The notes under the pieces are model-generated. The model made no database searches. It worked only from the letters and a program-made list of their open reading frames with translations, and had not been told where the DNA came from. The translations under genes and the position numbers were made by a program. From Jaenimonas drosophilae (Eukaryota > Euglenozoa > Kinetoplastea > Trypanosomatida > Trypanosomatidae), in the NCBI GenBank assembly GCA_030849065.1, contig JASAON010001647.1:100277-164276 (forward strand): 64,000 bases of DNA, in the 5' to 3' direction. Each line of letters starts with the position of its first letter. The stretch's first letter is position 1. This document shows positions 55,348 through 64,000 of this stretch, in pieces.

Positions 55348-57483
55348 ATGGATCGCATCTACGTTGAGATGTGTGGCCACCTCTCGGCCAGCTTCTACAA
55401 CTGGAATGAGGCCTACCAGCTCGCGATGGAGCTCGATGATAGTACGCAGGAGCTCGCCATCGCACGTCAGGAGGAGATTTATCGCGTGGAGCAGCATTTT
55501 GAAGCGGAGGTGGCGTCGCGGGTGATGATGTTGGCCCAGGGCGGAGAGGGCGGGCCACGCTACGTTGCCAAGCAATCCTTCCGCCAGCACAACATCTTTT
55601 ATCGTGTGTTGGTAGATGTGCGGAGTGGGCGGCACTACGTGGCGAGCCTGCGCGCCGCACTCCTCAGCCGCAGCCGCGCCTTTACGGTGCCGCTTGCATG
55701 TGTGTGCGTATACCGCGGATTGGCGGTGTTGGCGATGGCCTTTGTGCCGCTTGGCAAACGCCCGAGTAAGTGCATGGGTGAGGCGGCCTCGATGGAGCTG
55801 CCGGAGCTCGTGGATGAGGTGGAGCTCATCTCTGCCGCCGCCAACGTGGCCCGACCTCAACGCGTGGTGTGCGAGGTATTCAGCGGATTAGATGGTAGAT
55901 GCTACCTCACCTCCACCAACTTATCCACGGCCACTTTATCAGGCACCGCTGGCCAGCCACTGAAGCGCGAAGAGATGTTGGCAATGAATGCCGCCATGAC
56001 GGAGGATCATGAAGATGTTCTGCGCATACTTCGTAGCGCATCCGTCCTGAATGCGTTGGATGCGGCGGTTGGCAATTCAACGGTGGCACCACATCAACGC
56101 CAAACAGCTCTCGTCGATGCACTTCACTTTTTCGGGATAAATATCGCACTCCTCCGCGAGGTGTGGGCGTGCATGCACGGCTACTACAACATCGCCAACA
56201 TCAGCTCCAAGACCAGCAAGAAGAAGAGCCGCAACCCATCCAACACATGCGCCACAACAACCACGAATGAGGAGGCGGTAGAGAGGTGGGAGCGGATGCG
56301 CGAGGCCCTCTGCGTAGAGATGTTGGCGCGCACCATCAAGCAAGGGTTTTACACAGAGATGCAATCCACGCACATTGGCGCGCAGAGTGCGGAGCACGTC
56401 AACGGCTGTTTCGCGCGCCACTTGAAGGAGGCACTGGATGAGCGTGTTTTGGGAGATGTGGTGTTGGCGCATGCGATGCAGAAGTTCAGCCTCTCCGACC
56501 GTCGCGAGATGGATGGTGAGATTGTGGTGGAGCTCCGCCACGCCCGCAAACGATGCCGCGCACCCATCGTCGAGCGTGTGGCAACGTTGATGGGTGCCCG
56601 CCTCTCCACCGACACGCAGAGTGGCAAGCGATCCGTCGCGTGGGCTCCGCTCATCGCCGCGCGTGTGGCGCCGCGGCTGCTCGACCCGCACATGATGATC
56701 TCGTTGGATGCGATGTACCGCCAGGTATGCACCAATCCAGAACATTATGCCGCCTTTGTGCTGCCGTTGCAGATTCGTGTGGCGCTGTGGGAGGGGCGGT
56801 ATGGCGATGCGCTAAACTGGGCGAGTGAGGCCGCCGTGAATGCCTCACCGGCGCAACGTGTGCGTGCGTTGCAGAGCTACTGTGGCCTCCTCTTCACGAT
56901 TCCAACCGTGGAGAATGTTCGTGAAGGGTTCGTGGAGCTGACGGAGCTGCTGAAATTGGTGGAGGAGAGGTGGAGCAATATGGGGCGCGCTCAGGCACAC
57001 ATGGACGCCGGATGTTGGCTCCTCGCATCATCTGATGTGGTTGAGACAACACGTGAGGCGAGCCGCCACTTCCGCACCGCGCAAGATCTTCTCCCATCTT
57101 CGTTGCGCTCGTTGTGGGGGGCGTGGATGTATATCCAACCAGGTCTGGGCGAGCTGAGGTGCCATCAGAAGGATGGCGCCACATCAACACCAACCGCGTT
57201 GCAATCGTTGGTGGGCGACGCGCTCTTCTTTGCCAAGGTGGCACCGCCATCAGATTATGTGGTGGAGTACTTGTGGGAGCTCGGCATGGAGCTAGCCAAT
57301 GAGCAGGCGGCACGGCTTCTGACCTGCGCGGTGGAGATGCAGCGTCGTGTGCCACACTCACTCCTCGATGGCAATGCGCTGCTGGAGGATGCGCTGCGGG
57401 TGTATAAGGAGTGGGACCCGAAGAAGTATGGCGTATATATCGCCGCACTGGAGGCAGATGCCGCCACCGCACGCAGCGCATAG
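55348..57483 (+). CDS. CLU-domain protein, paralogue 1
   Basis: The product is 711 residues. The CLU (clustered mitochondria) domain is recognised by VYRGLAVLAMAFVP near residue 121, FSGLDGRCYLTSTN near residue 179, and FFGINIALLREVWACM near residue 257, which match the YxGxRVxAQSxxP, GxDGRxYxxD and HxxGINxRYLGxV landmarks. The C-terminal half is helical and includes TPR-like stretches (GDALNWASEAAVNASPAQRV and following). CLU proteins bind mRNAs for mitochondrial proteins and affect mitochondrial distribution; that role is inferred. The next gene encodes a protein with the same N-terminal layout, so the two are tandem paralogues. It lacks the repeat tail of its neighbour. Confidence 0.75.
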   Translation: MDRIYVEMCGHLSASFYNWNEAYQLAMELDDSTQELAIARQEEIYRVEQHFEAEVASRVMMLAQGGEGGPRYVAKQSFRQHNIFYRVLVDVRSGRHYVASLRAALLSRSRAFTVPLACVCVYRGLAVLAMAFVPLGKRPSKCMGEAASMELPELVDEVELISAAANVARPQRVVCEVFSGLDGRCYLTSTNLSTATLSGTAGQPLKREEMLAMNAAMTEDHEDVLRILRSASVLNALDAAVGNSTVAPHQRQTALVDALHFFGINIALLREVWACMHGYYNIANISSKTSKKKSRNPSNTCATTTTNEEAVERWERMREALCVEMLARTIKQGFYTEMQSTHIGAQSAEHVNGCFARHLKEALDERVLGDVVLAHAMQKFSLSDRREMDGEIVVELRHARKRCRAPIVERVATLMGARLSTDTQSGKRSVAWAPLIAARVAPRLLDPHMMISLDAMYRQVCTNPEHYAAFVLPLQIRVALWEGRYGDALNWASEAAVNASPAQRVRALQSYCGLLFTIPTVENVREGFVELTELLKLVEERWSNMGRAQAHMDAGCWLLASSDVVETTREASRHFRTAQDLLPSSLRSLWGAWMYIQPGLGELRCHQKDGATSTPTALQSLVGDALFFAKVAPPSDYVVEYLWELGMELANEQAARLLTCAVEMQRRVPHSLLDGNALLEDALRVYKEWDPKKYGVYIAALEADAATARSA

Positions 57484-58183
57484 ATGCAACCACATCATCA
57501 TCATCATCATCATCATCATGATTGTTCCGCACGTTTTCGAGTTTTGATGAGCAACTTTTGTCTTTTTTTTCATTTTTAGAGCTACTTAGACATGCTTGTG
57601 TGTGGGTGCGCGTGGAGCTCCTCCACACAACATCATCATCAACATGATGGCTGCGATGGCATCACCCCATATTATTTTTTTTGTGCTTGAGAGGTTGATG
57701 CTCAGGAGGTTTGCCGATGTACGCGCCACAATCATCCACAACGACTTCATCAATTGTCATGCATACATCATTCTTGAGTGCGATACATCATCATCATCAT
57801 CATCATTCATCTACAACAACTTTTGTAGTGCTTTTTTTCTTCTTCACGAATCTAGTGTAGTGTAGCTCCAACCAATCTGAGCTCCTTCCATAGAAGCGCC
57901 ACTCAACTCCTCCTCTCCCACCCTCCGCACTTGCCACATCGCAACCATCACCATCACCATCACCAACATTATCGTGTCGTGGCGATATTCCTGTGACACC
58001 TGCGGAGAGGGCCACGGAGAGAGGTTCTAGACTGGCATTTGTACGCATTTACAACAACATCGCTGTACCATTATTTGTGGCTAAATACCACACCGTAGCC
58101 CACACAACCTTCATACTCGCCACTTGTTTCTGGCAACCTCGTTCATATCCATCATCACCAACACCAACACCAACAACATTGCG
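57484..58183 (+). repeat. Intergenic region between CLU paralogues with CAT repeats
   Basis: A 700-bp gap, the longest in the plus array. It holds CAT trinucleotide runs at about 57497-57519, 57787-57806 and CACCAT repeats at 57946-57967, plus a T-rich tract at 57558-57578. An 89-codon frame at 57596-57865 spans a CAT run and has no domain; I do not call it a gene. Confidence 0.55.
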
Positions 58184-61100
58184 ATGCAGCGCCCATCCAG
58201 CGCTCAGCCACGCATGACGACGGCGGTAGTGGCGCAGCGCCACACCATCAAATCGCCAAGCCCACCATTAACGGGGCGCTCGCGCAGCTCCAGCGCGGAG
58301 AGATGGGCGGCGGTGGGCAGCCGTCTTGCTATTCGGCGAGCTCCCGCCTTCCCGATGCAGCGTCGAGCTCCTCGGCCATACCTCACCGCATGCGCCGACA
58401 TGATCAAGACGGCACGCGACTGGAATGCGGAGTACCAACTGGCCTGCGAAATGAGCATCCCCACGTTGGCGCAGGCGGAGCACCGTCATGAGCAGCTCTG
58501 CCGCATCAGCGCGCAGTTTGAAGATGCCGCACGCCACGCGGTGGAGCAGATTGTGCGCCTGGATGATGATGGCCCCGTGGAGCTGCCAAAGTTTTTGCAT
58601 TGCTACCGTGTAGAAAACATCTTCTTCCGCGTCCTCCCGGATAGCCGCAGTGGCCGCAACTACATCGCCGCCCTTCGCGGAGTGGTGGAGAGCCAACGTG
58701 TGTTGTTGTCAGTGCCACTCACTGCCATGTTTATGTACCGAGGTATGCCCGTCTTGGTGCAGGCACTTGTGCCTATGCCACGGGAGTTGCGGCAGGTGTA
58801 CGGCCCAAGCAGCAGCAACACATCATCATCATCATCATCAACCTGCACGCAGCTGCCCGAAGTGGAGGCTGAGATGCTGCTCATTGCCGAGGCGCTTCAC
58901 ATTCCACGTTCATCGGCAGAGCTCATGGAGGTCTATGAAGGATTAGATGGTCGTTATTATGCCACGACGTGCAACACCACCCTCACCCCACTCTTCGTGG
59001 ATGATTCCATCATGAAGCGGCAGGAGATGCTGCGCATTTGCCCCATGGTCGTGGATGGAGTGGAGAACACCATCGCGATGCTCCGCAACTTCAGCGTTCA
59101 AGACGCACTCGTGGCGGCGGTTATGGCAGGCCATCCGTCTGGCACCTCCTCCACCAAACACAACAACACCGACGCAACCAAGGATGGCGTAGAGCGTGGT
59201 GGTGCTCCATCTGCCTCCTCCTCCACATCTCCGCCTCTCTCCACGGAGCAGATGCGGCGCATGTGCTCCACCCTCCACCACTACGGCATCAATCTCTGCC
59301 TGATGAAGCAAGTCGTGGCACATCTTCGTGATGGCCAACGTGCCACACAATCAGAGGTTGCACACGTCATGGCTGTTGTGGGCTGTGAGATGATGTGCCG
59401 CTCCATCAAGCAGGAGTTCTACACTGAGGTGCAGGGAAAGCGGTTGGCCTACAGCGACGCCGCCCTCTCCCGCGCCCTCGCACGCCACCTCGGCGCGATG
59501 TTCGTGGAGCCCGTCGAGCGTTTTCAGAGCTGCGCACTCGAGCGCATCGCCAAGAAGTTTGGCATCGTGGATGAAGACGATGACTGGATCGAGCTCCTCA
59601 CTAGTGGCCGCCACCTCTGGCGCGCCGTGATTGGCGAGCGAGTGTGCCAACTTCTTGGCGCCTCACTGGTACGTCGTGGAGCCACCACCGATGTGGTGTG
59701 GGCATCCATGATCAACGGGCGCGTCCTGCCAAGCATCACCGCACCGCACGAGGCACAACAACTGGCACAGCTCTACACGAGTGTGGTTCAAACCGACTAT
59801 GCTCACCGCTATGCCTACTGCCTGCCCTTGATGTGCGTGGTGGAGGGCTGGCAGCATCATCTTGCCGCCTCCCTTACCGCCGCGAAGGAGGCCGCACAGG
59901 GCCAACGTGGCCGACGTGGTCCTGAGGAGCTCGCCTACTGGTCAATGCAGCGTTTGGTGTTGCGTGTGTTGTGGCGGTGTGCGCGGGAAAGCGGGGAGGC
60001 CTACGCCGAGGGCCTCTCCATCCTGGATGCCGTGCAGAACGCCTACGCACGTCTTTCCTCGCGCAAAACGCAGGGATGCGTGGCGATCGAAGCTGGTTTT
60101 GGCCTGTTGGGAGCCGCACCGCGCGGCAGCGGTGGCGGCCAATCACCAGCGCGGCTGCGCCAGTGCGTGGAGTCGGCGGCGGAACAGTTTCACGCAGCCA
60201 TTCGTTTGTTGCCAGATTACCTTCGCAGTGAGCATGGCGCGTGGCTCCACCTTCAGCCCTACATGGGCCTGCTGCAATGTCGCAAGATGCTGCCTTCCTG
60301 TTCGGTGAAGACGATGGACCTCGTCGCCCACGTGATGGAGCTCAGCCGCATCGGCTGGGCCAGCGACGTCTTTGCTGAATTTTGCTGGGAGCTCGGCGCA
60401 CAACTAGAGCAGGAGGGCTTCTTTGGCCCCGCCGCCACACTCCTCACGCGCGCCGTGGAGCTCTCCAAGGCAAAGCCAACCTTCGCGGCTGATCTGCATC
60501 GCCTCCTCATGGACCTCGCCCATGTACTCCGCTCGTGGGACCTCCATCGCAACTATAATCGTTGCATGGAGCTGATGTCGGAGGCCGCACAACACGCGGA
60601 GCAGCATTTTGGCAGTGGCAGCCGTGAGTACGCCGTCGTGCTAAACAACCGCGGCTCGCTCGAGATCGAGGCGGAGCGCTTCGATGAGGCGCGCCACACG
60701 CTGGAGATGGCGGGCCGCGCCTTTGCGGCCGCCAAGGTGGCCCACGATGATCCTGACTATATCGCCTACCTCCACAACCTTGCTCTGTGCGATATGCTGC
60801 CGAGTGCAAACACATCTCCCACAAAACAACACAAGAAGAGGAAGAATGCTGCTGCATCTTTGGGTGAGGGCAAGGTTGATGAAGATGCTCCACATGGATT
60901 AGGCCAACTTCTTCATGCTCATGCCAATGGACGACCGCCCAAGTCACCACGAAAGCCTGGCGCACAACGGCGTGGGATGCTACGACGTTGGCCCTTCCTG
61001 GCCAACGCCTGTGCCAACATTCCCTTTGATGATGTGGATGTGCTGCATGATCGCTCCTATGTTCTCGCCGCGCGCCAATACGCACGCTGCACGGACCCCG

Positions 61101-64000
61101 TTGAGCGCGAGGAGCTTCAGCAACGCATGCAGTCGCGTGTGTGGGAGTTGTTCCGTGAGCTGGAGGCGGGGGCGATGGTGCGCCGGCTTCCCTGCCTCCC
61201 CGCCATCCTCGATGGCATTCACGTCGAGGGTCTCCGCCTCGGTGCCGATCGCATCTCTCGCTACTGGATGAAGCTCGTGGAGCACAACACTGCACCACCT
61301 CATCCCACCATCACCTCCTCCACCGCCGATGAAGCGCTACCGGCCGGCGATGCCCAGCAACAGCGACGGCGTGCCGAGTATGAGTTTCGCGCGATGGTGG
61401 AGCAGCGCGCTGCCAGCGTGGGTGTGGCGCGCCAATTCTTGCGCTCCATCGATGAATCCTTCATGGAGAGATTTGGTGATTTCATCAACGTGGAGCTGCC
61501 GATTGCGTGGGAGGACGTGTTGCGGGATGCGGCCTTCAGCCACCTCGCCGAGAGGCTGGCGGTGTTGCATGCGCGACGAGCAGCAACCCCACAACAATCC
61601 GCGGAGGATGAGTTGGAGGTGCAGCGTGTGGAGGCAGCCCTTCGGCAACGCGTGGATGAGCTGGAGATGGAAAGCTGGGCCGTGCACGAAGCCTTGAGGC
61701 CGTGGTTGGCACCGACCCAACTTGCTGGCGCCACGTTGCGCGATCTTTGTGGGGCTGACTATCTCCACGAGCTGCTAGAGGAGTGCGGCAAGGCATCCAA
61801 GACGAAGGCCGCCCTCGTTCAGCGTCGATGTGCCGCGGTGGCAGCGGCGGTGGCTGAGCGCAGCTCCATCACCCGCCTTGCACAACTTGTGGATGGCGCA
61901 TTGGTGTTGGAGAGGTGCCCGAACTTGGCCCCACATCCAGATCTCGCTGAGCTGGCCGAGGAGGTCTTGCTGCCCGCGACGGAGAGCCCATTTGTCAGTG
62001 CCTCATCAGATGCCATGGCCACGCGTTGCACAACCGCTGCCGCCATCGCACGACTTGCCAAGACGTACCCCAATGTACGTGAGGCCGCCGAATCGATGCA
62101 CATCACCAACCTCCCGCCACAGCCACACCTCTTCTCCTATGAAGCCGCTGCCGAGCTCGAGCGACGGCCTCAGGATCATCATGCCCCTCATCACCACAAT
62201 GGGGGTGCTTCATCGCAGCATGCCAAGATGCAACAGCTCTGCACTCAAGCAGCCAAGGCTCGTGCCGGCTGCTTCCGTGCGCGTTGGTACGTTGAATCAT
62301 GCTATCCTTTTCTGCAACGTCGCTACCTTGGGCTGCCCATCGCTGACCTCCACCTCCACGAAGACGAGGCCTTTGCTTCTGCACACCGGATATACATACG
62401 CCATCTTTTGGAGGCCCACTCACGCGTGGCGGCCGAGGATGTGGAGCCCTTAATTGCGGTGATGCGCGACCGGGCTGCTGCACGAGCTGCCAGCATTCTG
62501 AAGGACTCCTGCCAAGCCACAGAGCAGCTCCGCGACCAGCTTGGCCAACCGCCATCACTGCCTTCTTCATCATCCTTCATCGCTGTTGCTCCTACCTCGA
62601 TGCGGTGGTCGCTCAGCACCACAGAGGTTGCTGCACTTATGCAGCTTCTCACCAACATCAACACCTCCAATGACCAAACACCTGTTGCTCACCTCGTGCA
62701 GCTCGTTCACCGTACATCCATGATGCTACAGCTGCACAACCTCATTGATGAGGAAGACCTCCACGAGGAGCATGGCTGCTTGGCGGCAGAACTGCCTCCC
62801 TCCAACCTCGGCACTGACACCATGAGCCACGCCCTTCTATGCCAGCCAGTCATTGCTGCCAATGTGCTGCACACTTACACAACTCTCCAACAACCATGCG
62901 CAGATATGAAATCAACGGTGAGTCAGCTGGACGGCGACTTCTGCCACGCAGCCGTGGAGCTCCACGCACGCCGTTTGGCTCTCCATCGCAGCCGCCCGCC
63001 GCACCTCCCCGCGCTCATGGTGGGGATTCCGACAGAGGATCTCATGCAACGCAGTGAGGCTCCGCCGCTCAACGCTGAGCCCACAGAATGGATGCGCATG
63101 GCGATGCTCGTCGCACGTGAAGATGAGCATCACCGCCAACGTAGCGCTACCCAGCTCACCCACTCACCACCGCTGCAGTACGCCCAACGTCTTGCCATCG
63201 CCCTCCACCATCTCCACCTAGACCAGGACGCCGCCTACCAAACATTGGAGCGACATCTCACTTCTCCGACAGAAACCGCATCCCATCACGCCCGACTCCG
63301 CCACCGCGCTGACGAACTGGCCGCCACCACCCTCCACGCATGCCTGAACATTCACGACCAAGTCTCTGCCGTCTGCCCAGGGATCCAACTCAACGACCTC
63401 ATTTACCTCCATCAACACCCCAACACACTCGCCGCCCTCCTCCAGGACATCACCCGACGTGATTCACACCACTCCTTTCAACGTCTCCAACAACACATTC
63501 AACACACGCAAAATCAACAAGACGACGACGCAGCCAACACATTTTACGCCCACCTTCAACAACACCCTACAACACATCACAGCCCACCAGCCACGGAGAC
63601 ACCGAATGCTAGTGCCGCAGCCATTGCTGCACAAGTAGCTGCTGCTGCTGCGGAACGCGGCCTTGGTGCCCATGAAGGCCTTGGAGCTGAAGATATTCAG
63701 CCCGGCTTCTCTTCCATGCTGCTTGACGATGATGAGTTCAACCGCCTTGCTGCTCAACGAGATGATATCCTGAAGGCCTCCAAGTACGACCCCGCTGCCC
63801 TCAAGGCTGTGGAGGATGCCATGGATGCTCGCGCCGCAGCCATTGCTGCACAAGTAGCTGCTGCTGCTGCGGAACGCGGCCTTGGTGCCCATGAAGGCCT
63901 TGGAGCTGAAGATATTCAGCCCGGCTTCTCTTCCATGCTGCTTGACGATGATGAGTTCAACCGCCTTGCTGCTCAACGAGATGATATCCTGAAGGCCTCC
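58184..64000 (+). CDS. Large CLU-domain protein with C-terminal tandem repeats (partial)
   Basis: The frame is open from the ATG at 58184 to the right edge, 1939 codons, so the 3' end is missing. The frame is closed by TAA and TAG codons shortly upstream, and 58184 is the first ATG after them. Residues about 65-420 repeat the layout of the preceding gene: MYRGMPVLVQALVP at 184, YEGLDGRYYATTCN near 250, HYGINLCLMKQVV near 367, the CLU landmarks. TPR-like helices follow (NNRGSLEIEAERFDEARHTL near 815, DPDYIAYLHNLALCDML). Residues 900-1800 are mostly helical with Gln-, Ala- and His-rich stretches. From residue 1812 a 73-residue repeat begins and is cut by the edge. The repeat resembles in layout the microtubule-associated GM6/calpain repeats of trypanosomatids, suggesting a cytoskeletal location, which is inference. 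Confidence 0.78.
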   Translation, partial: MQRPSSAQPRMTTAVVAQRHTIKSPSPPLTGRSRSSSAERWAAVGSRLAIRRAPAFPMQRRAPRPYLTACADMIKTARDWNAEYQLACEMSIPTLAQAEHRHEQLCRISAQFEDAARHAVEQIVRLDDDGPVELPKFLHCYRVENIFFRVLPDSRSGRNYIAALRGVVESQRVLLSVPLTAMFMYRGMPVLVQALVPMPRELRQVYGPSSSNTSSSSSSTCTQLPEVEAEMLLIAEALHIPRSSAELMEVYEGLDGRYYATTCNTTLTPLFVDDSIMKRQEMLRICPMVVDGVENTIAMLRNFSVQDALVAAVMAGHPSGTSSTKHNNTDATKDGVERGGAPSASSSTSPPLSTEQMRRMCSTLHHYGINLCLMKQVVAHLRDGQRATQSEVAHVMAVVGCEMMCRSIKQEFYTEVQGKRLAYSDAALSRALARHLGAMFVEPVERFQSCALERIAKKFGIVDEDDDWIELLTSGRHLWRAVIGERVCQLLGASLVRRGATTDVVWASMINGRVLPSITAPHEAQQLAQLYTSVVQTDYAHRYAYCLPLMCVVEGWQHHLAASLTAAKEAAQGQRGRRGPEELAYWSMQRLVLRVLWRCARESGEAYAEGLSILDAVQNAYARLSSRKTQGCVAIEAGFGLLGAAPRGSGGGQSPARLRQCVESAAEQFHAAIRLLPDYLRSEHGAWLHLQPYMGLLQCRKMLPSCSVKTMDLVAHVMELSRIGWASDVFAEFCWELGAQLEQEGFFGPAATLLTRAVELSKAKPTFAADLHRLLMDLAHVLRSWDLHRNYNRCMELMSEAAQHAEQHFGSGSREYAVVLNNRGSLEIEAERFDEARHTLEMAGRAFAAAKVAHDDPDYIAYLHNLALCDMLPSANTSPTKQHKKRKNAAASLGEGKVDEDAPHGLGQLLHAHANGRPPKSPRKPGAQRRGMLRRWPFLANACANIPFDDVDVLHDRSYVLAARQYARCTDPVEREELQQRMQSRVWELFRELEAGAMVRRLPCLPAILDGIHVEGLRLGADRISRYWMKLVEHNTAPPHPTITSSTADEALPAGDAQQQRRRAEYEFRAMVEQRAASVGVARQFLRSIDESFMERFGDFINVELPIAWEDVLRDAAFSHLAERLAVLHARRAATPQQSAEDELEVQRVEAALRQRVDELEMESWAVHEALRPWLAPTQLAGATLRDLCGADYLHELLEECGKASKTKAALVQRRCAAVAAAVAERSSITRLAQLVDGALVLERCPNLAPHPDLAELAEEVLLPATESPFVSASSDAMATRCTTAAAIARLAKTYPNVREAAESMHITNLPPQPHLFSYEAAAELERRPQDHHAPHHHNGGASSQHAKMQQLCTQAAKARAGCFRARWYVESCYPFLQRRYLGLPIADLHLHEDEAFASAHRIYIRHLLEAHSRVAAEDVEPLIAVMRDRAAARAASILKDSCQATEQLRDQLGQPPSLPSSSSFIAVAPTSMRWSLSTTEVAALMQLLTNINTSNDQTPVAHLVQLVHRTSMMLQLHNLIDEEDLHEEHGCLAAELPPSNLGTDTMSHALLCQPVIAANVLHTYTTLQQPCADMKSTVSQLDGDFCHAAVELHARRLALHRSRPPHLPALMVGIPTEDLMQRSEAPPLNAEPTEWMRMAMLVAREDEHHRQRSATQLTHSPPLQYAQRLAIALHHLHLDQDAAYQTLERHLTSPTETASHHARLRHRADELAATTLHACLNIHDQVSAVCPGIQLNDLIYLHQHPNTLAALLQDITRRDSHHSFQRLQQHIQHTQNQQDDDAANTFYAHLQQHPTTHHSPPATETPNASAAAIAAQVAAAAAERGLGAHEGLGAEDIQPGFSSMLLDDDEFNRLAAQRDDILKASKYDPAALKAVEDAMDARAAAIAAQVAAAAAERGLGAHEGLGAEDIQPGFSSMLLDDDEFNRLAAQRDDILKAS
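63617..64000 (+). repeat. 219-bp in-frame tandem repeat (73 residues), array continues past the edge
   Basis: Copy one starts at 63617 and copy two at 63836. Over the 165 bases of the second copy inside the window I see no difference from the first. Each unit reads AAIAAQVAAAAAERGL, GAHEGLGAEDIQPGFSSMLL, DDDEFNRLAAQRDDILKAS, then KYDPAALKAVEDAMDARA. Identity at silent sites implies recent duplication or gene conversion. The full copy number is unknown. Confidence 0.95.

Noticed and set aside
60507..61298. 263-codon minus-strand frame inside the large CLU gene
   Set aside because: The plus frame is continuous and domain-bearing; the antisense product is Arg-, Pro- and His-rich without a domain.

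Overview
The window reads as nuclear DNA of a flagellated euglenozoan protist, most likely a kinetoplastid. Every gene looks intronless. All genes left of about 33.7 kb lie on the minus strand and all genes right of about 35.0 kb lie on the plus strand. Short intergenic gaps carry polypyrimidine tracts followed by AG, as expected for polycistronic transcription with trans-splicing. Lineage markers agree: a BILBO1-type N-terminal domain joined to an EF-hand, an eIF4G whose residues 20-27 resemble the Leishmania eIF4G3 cap-binding-protein site, and a repeat that looks like the kinetoplastid GM6/calpain class. The species cannot be named from the sequence.

Left (minus) array, read from 33.7 kb down to 1: a 1774-residue MGCCC-anchored protein with a ten-residue Cys/Pro repeat, a coiled-coil protein, RRP1/NOP52, a zinc-finger protein kinase, a CCDC112/148-like coiled-coil protein, a small possibly nucleoplasmin-like protein, ISCA1, a BILBO1-like EF-hand protein, a membrane-anchored spermidine-synthase-fold protein, an auxin-efflux-carrier/PILS transporter, a secreted GH18 protein, a beta-carbonic anhydrase, and the first 2407 codons of VPS13, which runs off the left edge.

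The centre (33.7-35.0 kb) is a divergent strand-switch region, presumably a bidirectional transcription start. It holds an unusual block of G and C homopolymers, a perfect 16-bp palindrome and a 12-bp inverted repeat.

Right (plus) array: ERO1, DNA polymerase alpha catalytic subunit, CFAP57, a PPR-like helical-repeat protein, an MDM12-like SMP protein, U1-70K, eIF4G, prohibitin 1, a WD-repeat protein, a Nop-domain-only PRP31, and two adjacent CLU-domain paralogues. The second paralogue ends in a 219-bp repeat, identical between copies, that continues past the right edge.

The genes are mixed housekeeping and cytoskeletal functions, as usual in such clusters, not one pathway. Several concern membranes and mitochondria (VPS13, MDM12-like, PHB1, CLU, ISCA1) and the flagellum (CFAP57, BILBO1-like, the coiled-coil protein). 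Best candidates for something undescribed are the Cys/Pro decapeptide protein, the CLU-plus-repeat protein, the MDM12-like gene and the BILBO1-like protein without a coiled coil.
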